Positions 1 to 7,995 are shown, numbered from the stretch's first letter. The stretch is 12,388 nt of DNA from CAYOVG01 sp964407285 (GCA_964407285.1 CAYOVG010000210.1:1-12388); one strand, 5' to 3'. Notes: a model not told the origin generated them from the letters alone. A program made the numbers and translations.

Positions 1-11
1 TACTCCTAAGT

Positions 12-995
12 CTATTGAATTTCAACGGATTCCTGCGGACCAGAATTCTCAATCATGGACCTCAGGACATCTCTCGATCCGCTCTCGGACCCTAAACTCA
101 CCTCTACGCATCCCGCACGCGCCATCTTTTCAACGAGGTCTTCGTCGACCTTCCAGGGATAGAGGATGCAGCGCCACTGGATATCAAGTTTCCTGCTCGA
201 CAACTCGTCGCAGAAATCCTTCGCATAGGATACGGGAAGATTGAAGATGTTGTCGACCAGGAAGAAATGGGAAAAGCCGGCTTCGACAAACGCCGATATC
301 GAATCCACCGCGCGCGGGATCGATCTCTTGCGCAGGACCTTGCCCTCGATTGCCGGCGTGGAACAGTAGCTGCATTCCATCGGACATCCCCTGCGGGTTT
401 GAAATGGGACCCATATCTTCCGGTCTTCGAAGTTCTTGGGAAAAGAGAGTATTCCATTCGGGACGGGAAGAGGGAACTCGTCCAATTTTCGAGTGGTCCG
501 CGAGCCGCCCGCGACGGCCCCCCCGGGAAGGACGAGTCCGGGGATATCGGAAAAACCGGCTCCCTTCGACATCCGGTCGAGTAAAGTGACGAAAGCCTTC
601 TCCCCTTCACCGCGGATACCCATGTCCGCTCCAAGATAGGAAAGAGTGCTTTGAGGGAATATGCTGAATCCTGCGCCCCCAAGCACCACAGGCGCCCCGG
701 ATGCCTTTCGGCAGGCAGCCACAATGTCCTTTACCGGGCTCAACAGGAATTTCGGGCTTTGCATGAACTGGTCGTCGATATTTCGGACCGACACGCCGAT
801 CAACTCCGGTTGAGAGCTTCCGATCGCCTCTTCGAGCATCGAGACGCTGTTTTCCCTGGTCATGAGGTTCAAGAAATGGACCTCATGTCCGGAATTCCCG
901 GCGGCTGCGGCCACACACGCAAGCCCCATCGGGAGAACGGCCATGTTGATTTGTTCAGTATTGGCTGAAACCAAAAGAACTCGCATGCTTCCCAT
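12..995 (-). CDS. Cobalamin-binding radical SAM protein, C-terminally truncated
   Basis: The 327-residue product starts with a B12-binding-type Rossmann domain (about residues 4-150: MRVLLVSAN, then VVLGGAGFSIFP and GIRGEGEKAF). A radical SAM domain follows, with the CxxxCxxC motif RRGCPMECSYC (C204, C208, C211) that binds the 4Fe-4S cluster and SAM. No DxHxxG cobalamin-ligand motif is evident. I chose the ATG at 995 because AAAGG lies 6 nt upstream. An ATG at 986 (MRVLL) is also possible, and an in-frame ATG at 1058 has no support. Family members usually run to about 450-500 residues. Here the typical stretch SLGSESGSRDVLRSM is followed by 13 unrelated residues and a TAG, so the rest of the barrel and the C-terminal region are missing. 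The other two frames downstream give no recognisable continuation. The substrate cannot be told. The gene lies 129 bp after the MFS gene, so co-transcription is uncertain. It may be a pseudogene. Confidence 0.8.
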   Translation of the reverse strand: MGSMRVLLVSANTEQINMAVLPMGLACVAAAAGNSGHEVHFLNLMTRENSVSMLEEAIGSSQPELIGVSVRNIDDQFMQSPKFLLSPVKDIVAACRKASGAPVVLGGAGFSIFPQSTLSYLGADMGIRGEGEKAFVTLLDRMSKGAGFSDIPGLVLPGGAVAGGSRTTRKLDEFPLPVPNGILSFPKNFEDRKIWVPFQTRRGCPMECSYCSTPAIEGKVLRKRSIPRAVDSISAFVEAGFSHFFLVDNIFNLPVSYAKDFCDELSSRKLDIQWRCILYPWKVDEDLVEKMARAGCVEVSLGSESGSRDVLRSMIENSGPQESVEIQ

Positions 996-1124
996 CCATC
1001 GCCTTTCGAGTGCACATCCTCTTTTCCAACTGTCGCAGGAAATCACAGCTCGAAGCAAATTCGAAGTCCATTTTGCCGATTCACGATCAAAGAAATCGCA
1101 GGGCGGCCCGGTTTCCGGTTCATG

Positions 1125-2738
1125 TCATCCCTGCGCGGCGAGATAGTGGGTCACTCGCGGGGGGGCCTCCCCGATGTGAAAGGAACGGATGAAATCCTCC
1201 AACTCCCGGTCCGCTATGGTGACCCGCTCGTGGTACCTCAGGTGCTCGATCCACGAGGGAGCGGTGAACGACTCGAGGTACCGGGACGGGTCGGCCGAAT
1301 CGGTGAACAACTCCCACCTCGTGGCCCCATCCCGCATCCGGACATAGCGCATCCTGTGCATGGCCTTGATGAAATCGCGAGCCGTTTCCGGATCTATGCG
1401 GTACTCCACGGTTACCAGCACCGGTCCGTCTTCCGGCCGCGGCTCGACGGCGGGCTTCGGTTCGGACCAGTGCCTGGACGGCCTCAGATCGAGCCCCTCC
1501 GGGGCGTTGATATGAAAGGGAATCGCCGCCAGGAGGCTCACGATGAGCCCCGCGCCCGCCATGGCGAGCGCTTCCGAAATCCCGTAGAGCGAGGCCACAG
1601 CCCCCCACAGGGCGCTCCCGCCCGCCATGCCCCCGAAAATGATCAGCATATAGACCGCCATCGCACGACCCAGCACCCACGCGGGAACAACGGACTGAAC
1701 GGCCGCGTTGAGACTTGAAAGAACGGCCAGCCAGGCGGCGCCCCCAAGCACCAGGGCCGCACAGGAAACCGGAAAGACATGCACGTAGCCCAAAACCGCC
1801 AACATCAGCGCGGACACCACGCTCCCTCCCGCCACCAACCGGTCGACGGACACCTTGCGCCTGATCCGTGGCAGCACGGCCGCACCCGCCACGGCCCCGC
1901 CGCCGAAACACCCGAGCAGCAATCCGTATCCCAGGGCGCCCAGATCGAGTTCCCGGCGCGCCAGCACGGGCAGAAGCGCCATAACCGCTCCCGCACACAC
2001 GATGTACGCACCCGAGCGCACCAGCAACGCGCTCAACAGGGGAGAATAGCGAACGTAACGCAACCCCGCGCACATGGCTTCCATGATGTGTTCGGCGGGA
2101 AGGACGCTCCGGCGTTCCGGGCGCTTCCAGAGGAACACGACCGCAATCACTCCGAGAAACGATGCGGCGTTGAGCAGGAACGCCATGCCAGGTCCGGCCG
2201 CGCTGACCGCCAGGCCCCCGAGGGCGGGCCCGATGGCGCGGGCCATGTTGAAACCCGCGCTGTTGAGGGCGACGGCGGCTCCGATTTGAGGGCGCGGAAT
2301 GAGTTCCGGGACGATCGCCTGCCAGGAAGGTGCGTTCAGCGCCGCGCCGATGCCGAGAAGGAGAGTAAGCAGGAGTAGAAGCGCCGGAGTAGCGAGGCCT
2401 GCCATGGTCAGGATGCCCAGGGTGGAAGCCGCCAGGAGCATCCAGAACTGCGTGAAGAGAATCAGGCGGCGCCGGTCGAACACGTCGGCCATCGCCCCGG
2501 CGGGGATCGCGAGGAAAAAGAGCGGCAGGTTGGTCGCCGTCTGAACAAGCGCAACCGTCACGGGCGATGAGGTAAGGGTCGTCATCAGCCATGCCGCCGC
2601 GGTATTCTGCATCCACGTCCCGATATTGGACACCAGGCCGGCGAGCCACAGCCACCGGAACAGCGGGAGGAGCAAAGGACTCCACGCCGTAATCCGGTCC
2701 CCGCTTTCCGTTTTCGTTCTTTCGTCTTCGTTCTTCAA
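1125..2738 (-). CDS. MFS exporter (enterobactin-exporter/MFS_3 type) with C-terminal soluble domain
   Basis: This is a 537-residue inner-membrane major facilitator, likely a proton-driven exporter of a small molecule. The opening WLAGLVSNIGTWMQNTAAAW, the motif-A loop AGAMADVFDRRRL (about residues 80-92) and about 12 hydrophobic helices up to about residue 415 match the family that includes EntS-like and macrolide-type exporters. A soluble tail from about residue 440 (PVLVTVEYRIDPE to the end) has the look of a ferredoxin-like alpha/beta-barrel (ABM-like) domain. Such a tail occurs in part of the MFS_3 family, so this is probably native architecture rather than a new fusion. The start is a TTG, the first possible start after an in-frame TAG, and it has no good Shine-Dalgarno sequence, so the exact start is uncertain. 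The gene follows the acyltransferase by 51 nt. GC is high (one sampled 60-nt block is 75%), unlike the glycosyltransferase genes upstream, so it may belong to an older chromosomal context. The substrate is unknown. Confidence 0.88.
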   Translation of the reverse strand: MKNEDERTKTESGDRITAWSPLLLPLFRWLWLAGLVSNIGTWMQNTAAAWLMTTLTSSPVTVALVQTATNLPLFFLAIPAGAMADVFDRRRLILFTQFWMLLAASTLGILTMAGLATPALLLLLTLLLGIGAALNAPSWQAIVPELIPRPQIGAAVALNSAGFNMARAIGPALGGLAVSAAGPGMAFLLNAASFLGVIAVVFLWKRPERRSVLPAEHIMEAMCAGLRYVRYSPLLSALLVRSGAYIVCAGAVMALLPVLARRELDLGALGYGLLLGCFGGGAVAGAAVLPRIRRKVSVDRLVAGGSVVSALMLAVLGYVHVFPVSCAALVLGGAAWLAVLSSLNAAVQSVVPAWVLGRAMAVYMLIIFGGMAGGSALWGAVASLYGISEALAMAGAGLIVSLLAAIPFHINAPEGLDLRPSRHWSEPKPAVEPRPEDGPVLVTVEYRIDPETARDFIKAMHRMRYVRMRDGATRWELFTDSADPSRYLESFTAPSWIEHLRYHERVTIADRELEDFIRSFHIGEAPPRVTHYLAAQG

Positions 2739-2789
2739 AACGACTTTTCGCTACGCGGTAACCATCTCGTGAGGATTCGACCGCCAATC

Positions 2790-3971
2790 CTACGACGACG
2801 CGGCCTCGGCGGCGCGCTTCCGCCCGCCGGTCACGCGATCCACCAGGCGATTCACGTACTTTTCCAGGTGGGCGCAGGCAAACACCATGACCGCCATGAC
2901 CCCCAGGGCCGCCGCGGTAAAGACGACCATGTCGTGCTCGCGCAGTCGCAGACCGAAGTAGATCACGTACGGCTGGTGGATCAGGTAAAGACCGTACGAC
3001 CACGCGCCCGTATACGCCAGAACGCGGCCCAGCAGGGGAAGTCCGGCATACCGGCAGGCGACATACGCCATGATGAGGAAAAGCCCCGTGCCGAGAAGGG
3101 CGTCGGTGAACGTATAGGCCACCAGACTCCTGTAACTCAGTATTCCGAGACCGTACATGACGATCCCGGCGGCCAGGGACGGGGTGGAAAACATGCGCTC
3201 CAGCACCAGTGCGGGACTACGGCGACAGACAAAGCCCAGGACTATCCCCAGCGCGAACTCCCAGAGCCTGCAGACGAAAAAGCCTCCCTGCACCCAATTT
3301 CCGTTTACCGGATAAACGTTAAGCAGCAAATAACGCACTGTCATCGTAACGATACCGCAAAGCGCCAGGAAACGGCCCGGCCCCATCTTCCGCAAAAGCA
3401 GGAAAAGAAGAGGGAAAGCCAGGTAGAGCTGTATCAGCATTCCGAAGAACCACCAGGCGGGATTGAGGTAATAGAAGATGGATTCCAGGGGATAGATGCG
3501 GTCTCCGAGGAAACTCAGGATGAAGCGGTAGTCCAGCCCTTCCATCCGCTCCTGAAACGGCGATGCCAGGTAGACCAGGTGCGCCACCCAGTACATGGGA
3601 TAGATGCGAAGGAGACGCTTCCTGTACCAGTCTCCCCAGCCGCCGCGCGGTCCGTCGTCCCTGCCCGCGAGGGAGTAGGTCAGACCGAAACCGCTCAGGA
3701 TGATGAAGACTCCCACGGCGTGGAAACCGAGTTGGGTAACTCCCACAAAGACGCTCTCGACCGTGCAGCCCACCGTACTCAGGAAGGAGTACGAAGGACA
3801 CCGCGACAGAAAATGCGAGAAGAAACCGTCCCCCAGAACATTGGGATACCGGTCTTCCCCATACGCCCGGAAAAAATGAAAAAAGACGATCCACAGGATC
3901 GCGATGCCCTTGGTCACATCCACCCATGCCAGTCTGCCGCCGGCAGAACCGGGCAAGGAGCCACACTTCAT
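2790..3971 (-). CDS. Membrane O-acyltransferase, acyltransferase-3 (OafA/YrhL-like) family
   Basis: This 393-residue polytopic membrane protein transfers an acyl (often acetyl) group to a sugar or glycan hydroxyl. The N-terminal signature is clear: GRLAWVDVTKGIAILWIVFFHFF (residues 12-34), with the conserved His at about position 32 in the first helix. GFGLTYSLAGRD and the late motif WSYGLYLIHQPYVI, both typical of the family, also appear. About ten hydrophobic segments are visible. The SGNH domain of larger OafA-type proteins is absent, which is normal for short members. The ATG at 3971 has a strong GGAGG 5 nt upstream. The gene starts 23 nt after the stop of glycosyltransferase B, so it is almost surely co-transcribed with it. 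By context it decorates the glycan made by the two neighbouring glycosyltransferases. The acyl donor and acceptor cannot be read from the sequence. Confidence 0.92.
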   Translation of the reverse strand: MKCGSLPGSAGGRLAWVDVTKGIAILWIVFFHFFRAYGEDRYPNVLGDGFFSHFLSRCPSYSFLSTVGCTVESVFVGVTQLGFHAVGVFIILSGFGLTYSLAGRDDGPRGGWGDWYRKRLLRIYPMYWVAHLVYLASPFQERMEGLDYRFILSFLGDRIYPLESIFYYLNPAWWFFGMLIQLYLAFPLLFLLLRKMGPGRFLALCGIVTMTVRYLLLNVYPVNGNWVQGGFFVCRLWEFALGIVLGFVCRRSPALVLERMFSTPSLAAGIVMYGLGILSYRSLVAYTFTDALLGTGLFLIMAYVACRYAGLPLLGRVLAYTGAWSYGLYLIHQPYVIYFGLRLREHDMVVFTAAALGVMAVMVFACAHLEKYVNRLVDRVTGGRKRAAEAASS

Positions 3972-3994
3972 GTTCGCCTCCGCAAATCCGCCGT

Positions 3995-5161
3995 CTATGC
4001 CAGGTCCAGAACGGACAACATGTCGCCGACGACCTTCTCGGCCTTGAAATAGTTCTCGGCAATGCGTTGCGCCGCTTTGCGGTGGCGCTCCGGATCGGCT
4101 TCCACGGCTTCAATGGCCTTCACGGCATCGTCCATGCTCTCGAAGGCGAAAAGCCCCTCGCCCGTCGGCAGGTACGCGCCGAACCCCGTATCCTCCGTGA
4201 TGACGGGCCGTCCGGCGGCCATGAAGCACGTGGAGCGGTCCGAAAACCATCCACTCTGGAGGCGAATGTTCTGGTCCTTGGCTACCGTGAATTCGGCGCG
4301 GGAGTTTCTAATATAATCCCTATAAACATAAATATCGCGCGATACCTTCAGCGCATCGTCTATCTTCCACCCGTGTTCGGCAAAGCGGCGTTCGTCGTCG
4401 CCCATCGAACTGAAAACCAACTCCAGGTCCACTTGCGGCACGCGGCGCGGCAACTCGATCAGGGCCTCATACCTGGCCTTCTTGCTCCATCTGAACGTCT
4501 CGCCTTCCAGCACGATGTCCCGCCCCTTCGTATTCCAACTCCCCAGGGTCGTATAACAACTCCCGGGCGAAGGGACCGGCTCCCATTCCTCCATGATGAC
4601 CGGAGGCACGGTCGGAAACCATCGGATTCCCGAAAGCGGCAGCTTCGACTTCCCTTCCGGGAGATTGTACCCATAGGTGAAGCAGGCGTCGTGAGCGGTG
4701 TAGTAATCCTTCATCGCCTCGTCTTCGGCGATCCTGGCCTGGGTGAATACCGGGTCGGTGTCGATCACCAGTTTCTTCTTGCACCGCATGTAATTATCCC
4801 TTAGGGGATTTACGCCCGATATGTTGAACCAGAGGTCGGCTTTCGCGCAGTAATCGTCGAGTTCCTTCCGGGTGAGGCCTCCGTAGAGCCTGTTTTCGAT
4901 GGCGCTGTTGTAAGCCCATTGTCCATTTATTTTAAACCGTTTGAAGATATCCTCCAATACCCCCCTGCCGAAGCTCGAATCCGTTCCGTATCCCTGATCG
5001 GGGTCGAACGGGTAGGACCAGTCGGAAGTATCTTCCAGGAACAGGACTTCATGGCCCATGCGGCTCATGGCTTGCATATAATGCAGCATGACCCACACCT
5101 GTCCCCCCATCGGAAATCCCACGATAAACCCTGCGACAACTATTTTCAACGAGCGTTCCAT
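3995..5161 (-). CDS. Glycosyltransferase B (GT-B-fold-like, paralogue of the 6290-7477 gene)
   Basis: This 388-residue protein most resembles cytoplasmic glycosyltransferases annotated as family-1/GT-B type. It begins with a Rossmann strand and glycine loop (LKIVVAGFIVGFPMGGQ, residues 5-21). Its C-terminal half carries SGWFSDRST (303-311), AGRPVITEDTGF (316-327) and LPTGEGLFAF (331-340), the expected nucleotide-sugar binding side of a GT-B enzyme. LVIDTDPVFTQ (131-141) and LPRRVPQ (237-243) recur in the paralogue upstream. Overall similarity to that paralogue runs end to end. The ATG lies 16 bp inside the end of the deacetylase gene, with GAGGA 7 nt upstream, which suggests translational coupling. 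Codons are AT-richer than in the flanking metabolic genes. The donor sugar and acceptor are unknown. A non-catalytic relative is possible, but the conserved C-terminal motifs argue for an active transferase. Confidence 0.83.
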   Translation of the reverse strand: MERSLKIVVAGFIVGFPMGGQVWVMLHYMQAMSRMGHEVLFLEDTSDWSYPFDPDQGYGTDSSFGRGVLEDIFKRFKINGQWAYNSAIENRLYGGLTRKELDDYCAKADLWFNISGVNPLRDNYMRCKKKLVIDTDPVFTQARIAEDEAMKDYYTAHDACFTYGYNLPEGKSKLPLSGIRWFPTVPPVIMEEWEPVPSPGSCYTTLGSWNTKGRDIVLEGETFRWSKKARYEALIELPRRVPQVDLELVFSSMGDDERRFAEHGWKIDDALKVSRDIYVYRDYIRNSRAEFTVAKDQNIRLQSGWFSDRSTCFMAAGRPVITEDTGFGAYLPTGEGLFAFESMDDAVKAIEAVEADPERHRKAAQRIAENYFKAEKVVGDMLSVLDLA

Positions 5162-6273
5162 ACCTGTTTCCTCGCATCCGTTTTTCTGACGCCGTTCACG
5201 TCCGGTTTCTCATCTGCTCTCGCCGAATCCCGAGGCGACTGCGCGCCCGGCGCTTCGGCGGTGGTTGCGCCGGCGGGATCGAAAAGAGCTACTCCCTCGG
5301 AAATGGTCACCGTCTTGATGTCATTTTCACGAAGCCACATGGCCAGTTGTTCCAGACTCTCCGTAGACCATGGTTCCCAGCCGAGATCGTCTTCAATGCC
5401 GTGAAAGCAGAATATGACCCATCCGTTTTTCTCGACGGCATCGCGCTGTATGATCCTTATAAGCTCTCCCGTTCCGGCCGTGGTGCGTACATTGAATCTC
5501 GTGAGCCAAAAACGGTCGAACTTTTCACGAAAATTGGCTTCCTGCTTACCGTTGGCGGCCTGCCTGTAATACTCCTTGCACTTGTCGCTTATTTCCGTGG
5601 TCCAATAATTGTACGGGGCCACATATGAACTCACCTTAAAGCCCAACTTCTCCAACCCCTTACTGGACTCTTCCATCTCTCTCTGGTATGAGATCGATCG
5701 TACCTGCAGTTTCTCGGGAGATACCTTCTTATAAGGATGGACGTGGACTTCCCAGATTATCTGGTCAAAATAGAAGGTGCCCGGCGTTTTTCTCACCTGG
5801 TTCAGGTCACCGAGTTCCTTCAGTACCTTATCTCCCTCCAGCAGCCCCGAGATTTTCTCATAATTGTACTTCGACTGGTACACGCCCGGATATTCGTCAT
5901 CGGTATACCAATCCGTGATCGGCTCTTCGGAATAAAACCTCGGAATTTCCGTGGGTCTTTTATGCGTAACGCTATGGGAGGCGATTTCCCAGCCGGCCCG
6001 CTGGAGTTCAAGGACCTCCTCGACATTCATATAGTCGTCGTTTCCGCATGTAACCCTATTCAATACGATGCCGGCGGTGGCCTTTATGTTGTACTTACCG
6101 AGAACCGGAAATGCTTCGTCATAAACGCTCTTGAGGCCGTCATCAAAAGTCAGGCTGACCATCCCGCCCGCCATGCACGCTCCCGCCCCGGACACCAGCA
6201 CCATCCAGGCAACGAACACGCGGCAAGCTCCCGACAAAACCTTTTCGTACAGTCTCCCGGCTTTCATACTCAC
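5146..6273 (-). CDS. Exported polysaccharide deacetylase (NodB-homology, CE4-like)
   Basis: This 375-residue protein has an N-terminal export signal (about residues 17-35, VFVAWMVLVSGAGACMAGG). C33 could make it a lipoprotein, though the lipobox is poor. The NodB motifs are TFDDG (42-46, catalytic base and metal Asp), HSVTH (100-104, metal-binding His pair), YVAPYNYW (217-224, motif 3) and FCFHGIED (288-295, motif 5 with catalytic-type His). The family removes N- or O-acetyl groups from glycans with a divalent metal, here in the periplasm or at the surface. Motif 3 has Tyr where Arg is usual, and the stretch between motifs 2 and 3 is unusually long (about 110 residues). The last 43 residues are Ala/Arg/Asp-rich and probably disordered. 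The start is a GTG with AGGAG 7 nt upstream; the ATG two codons later has poorer spacing. It sits between two paralogous glycosyltransferases (16-nt gap upstream, 16-nt overlap downstream). GC is low for the window (45-47% in sampled blocks). Confidence 0.9.
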   Translation of the reverse strand: MSMKAGRLYEKVLSGACRVFVAWMVLVSGAGACMAGGMVSLTFDDGLKSVYDEAFPVLGKYNIKATAGIVLNRVTCGNDDYMNVEEVLELQRAGWEIASHSVTHKRPTEIPRFYSEEPITDWYTDDEYPGVYQSKYNYEKISGLLEGDKVLKELGDLNQVRKTPGTFYFDQIIWEVHVHPYKKVSPEKLQVRSISYQREMEESSKGLEKLGFKVSSYVAPYNYWTTEISDKCKEYYRQAANGKQEANFREKFDRFWLTRFNVRTTAGTGELIRIIQRDAVEKNGWVIFCFHGIEDDLGWEPWSTESLEQLAMWLRENDIKTVTISEGVALFDPAGATTAEAPGAQSPRDSARADEKPDVNGVRKTDARKQVWNAR

Positions 6274-6289
6274 AGTTACACTCCTGACG

Positions 6290-7477
6290 TTATGTAAATA
6301 TGTCCTCGATCATTTTGGTGAGCACCTTCGCGGAATCAAAAAATTCATAAGCCAGATCGACAGCGGCCGAGGCATGTGCGCCGTAATCGCTCATTATCGT
6401 TTCCAGGCCGCCGGCGGCCTCCTCCATCGTCGTAAAGGGAATGAGTCCCAGCCCGCCGGGGATGATCCGGGAAAACCCCGTATCCTGGGTAATCACCGGG
6501 CGTCCGCCCGCCAGGTAGCAAACGGAACGGCAACTGAACCAGCCGCTGCGCATCGCGACGTAAACGTGCTTCGCCGCACTGATTTCACCACGGGATTGTA
6601 TGATGAACTCCTGGTACGCGGCGGCGCTGAGCGTGACGGAAGGGGCCGCCACAACCTGCCAGCCCGATTCCGCAATACGGTTTAGCGGGGCATCCTGTCC
6701 CCCCACGGCTACCTTCAGAGGGTGGGGCGTCCTTCGCGGCAAATCGATCAGCCGCTCGAATTCACTTCCCTTCCCCTTGTATTCAACTCCCTTGTACGTG
6801 AGTTTCCCTTTGAAGACATTCCATGTCATAACCGTCGTGAACGGCGCATTTTCCGGTACTTTCGCTTCGGCCACCGCTTTCCAGAGGTCCGGAACGACGG
6901 GCATCCTGGTGGTCTTCCACCGGAAACCCGCTTTCGGCACGGTGCAGTCCTCTCCATACATATTTTCGGCGTAGGTGAAGTGCCGATCGTGCGCCGCGAC
7001 CCGGCGGCACCATCGCTCCACGTTCTCCGACCATGAGTGGCGTTCTTCAAGCATGATCTGGTTGTATCCTGGGTCCGTGTCCAGGAAAACCTTTATGCAG
7101 TCGGGAGACAGGGAATCGGGGAAAATGCATGCTCCGCTTATATTGAGGAATACATCGGCGGTACGGGCCACTTCATCGAATTCGGACGGGCTCATGCCGT
7201 AGCCGGTCTCGTTGAGATGCAGGTAGCGCCACCTGGAACTCAATTCCGGCGCATACGTTTTGAAAAACTCCGCCAGGAACCGGGCCGAATAACTCCCGTC
7301 TTCCGTATTCCTTTCCTCAACCGGGTGGTACGGCCAGGTCCAGGTGTGCTCGAAGTAGTAGACATCATGCCCCAGTCCGGCCAACCCGATGACGTACTGA
7401 AAGTAGTCCCAGGCGACCCCTCCCAACGGGTAGAGTCCGACCATTCCGCTCACGATAATGCGTAGCGATGATTTCAT
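6290..7477 (-). CDS. Glycosyltransferase A (GT-B-fold-like, paralogue of the 3995-5161 gene)
   Basis: This 395-residue protein has the same architecture as glycosyltransferase B. The N-terminal glycine loop is LRIIVSGMVGLYPLGG (residues 5-20), followed by GLGHDVYYFEHT (34-45) and VFLDTDPGYNQ (130-140). The C-terminal donor-site region holds SGWFSCRSVC (311-320), GGRPVITQDTGF (324-335) and GGLGLIPF (341-348). The two proteins align along their whole length but have clearly diverged, so they probably add different sugars or act on different acceptors. The ATG has AAGGA 5 nt upstream. This is the first gene of the run with the deacetylase, glycosyltransferase B and acyltransferase. The 80 nt before it are AT-rich and presumably hold the promoter, though I cannot assign convincing -35 and -10 boxes (a TTGAAA lies near 7525-7530). 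A sampled block of the gene is 43% GC. Substrates are unknown. Confidence 0.83.
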   Translation of the reverse strand: MKSSLRIIVSGMVGLYPLGGVAWDYFQYVIGLAGLGHDVYYFEHTWTWPYHPVEERNTEDGSYSARFLAEFFKTYAPELSSRWRYLHLNETGYGMSPSEFDEVARTADVFLNISGACIFPDSLSPDCIKVFLDTDPGYNQIMLEERHSWSENVERWCRRVAAHDRHFTYAENMYGEDCTVPKAGFRWKTTRMPVVPDLWKAVAEAKVPENAPFTTVMTWNVFKGKLTYKGVEYKGKGSEFERLIDLPRRTPHPLKVAVGGQDAPLNRIAESGWQVVAAPSVTLSAAAYQEFIIQSRGEISAAKHVYVAMRSGWFSCRSVCYLAGGRPVITQDTGFSRIIPGGLGLIPFTTMEEAAGGLETIMSDYGAHASAAVDLAYEFFDSAKVLTKMIEDIFT

Positions 7478-7960
7478 TTCGATCCTTATTCTATATTGCC
7501 GGTTTTATTCAGTTATTTAGTGATGCTGTTTTCAACGGTCCCATGCGGCTTTTTCACTGCCGGAGCGCGCCTCTCATGGGGTATTTTCGGATAGATCGTC
7601 CATTGGAGTCCAAAACCCGGGACTCCATCGGCGACTCATTGATATGAGCGGGAATTCGATTTCGAACATCACCTGTCTGTTGATGGTCTCGAGAATCAAC
7701 GGGAGCTTCATAAACTGCATGTCGAACCGCGAGCGCCGCCGTCAACCGCTCTGGATGCGCTCGCCGGGCGCCCCTTCGTGCGCAACGAATCAGCGGGGCG
7801 CCGATAGTACTTCTTTCCCGACGGAAGTCTTTCCTCATCGCTCAGACCGGTCGCCGGATTGAACTTTACAGGACGAAGCCGCCAAAGGTCAAGAAACTTC
7901 ATAAGCCGGCGATATTCCGTTGCGAAACAGGCGGGCCCGCCGGCATTAACGGGCAAATGC
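7478..7960 (-). other. Gene-poor gap upstream of the glycan cluster
   Basis: No convincing gene lies here. Short open runs exist on both strands (for example minus 7554-7838 and plus 7643-7807). They are Arg-rich or lack a start, and none has a ribosome site or a recognisable motif. The part nearest the glycosyltransferase (7478-7550) is AT-rich and probably contains the promoter and leader of the glycan cluster. Near the far end is a perfect 10-bp palindrome, GCGGGCCCGC at 7931-7940. The gap may include a decayed gene. I see no terminal repeats or transposase remnants. Confidence 0.5.
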
Positions 7961-7995
7961 AAAAGCCCCGGCTGGAATCTCTTCCTCGCCGGGGC
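7961..7995 (-). terminator. Rho-independent terminator of the transketolase gene
   Basis: Read on the minus strand, GCCCCGGC (7995-7988) pairs perfectly with GCCGGGGC (7972-7965) across a 15-nt loop. TTTT follows directly (7964-7961). It lies 17 nt past the transketolase stop codon, so it ends that transcript and separates it from the glycan cluster downstream. Confidence 0.85.

Noticed and set aside
1120..3003. A 627-codon open frame on the minus strand
   Set aside because: It overlaps the MFS and acyltransferase genes in another frame, is Arg/Gly/Pro-rich and has no domain. It is a high-GC shadow.
2769..4052. A 427-codon open frame on the plus strand
   Set aside because: It is antisense to the acyltransferase, rich in Gln, His and Arg, and has no family features.
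7554..7838. A 94-codon minus-strand frame upstream of the glycan cluster
   Set aside because: It is Arg-rich, lacks a Shine-Dalgarno sequence and overlaps other equally open frames on both strands. I treat it as non-coding.
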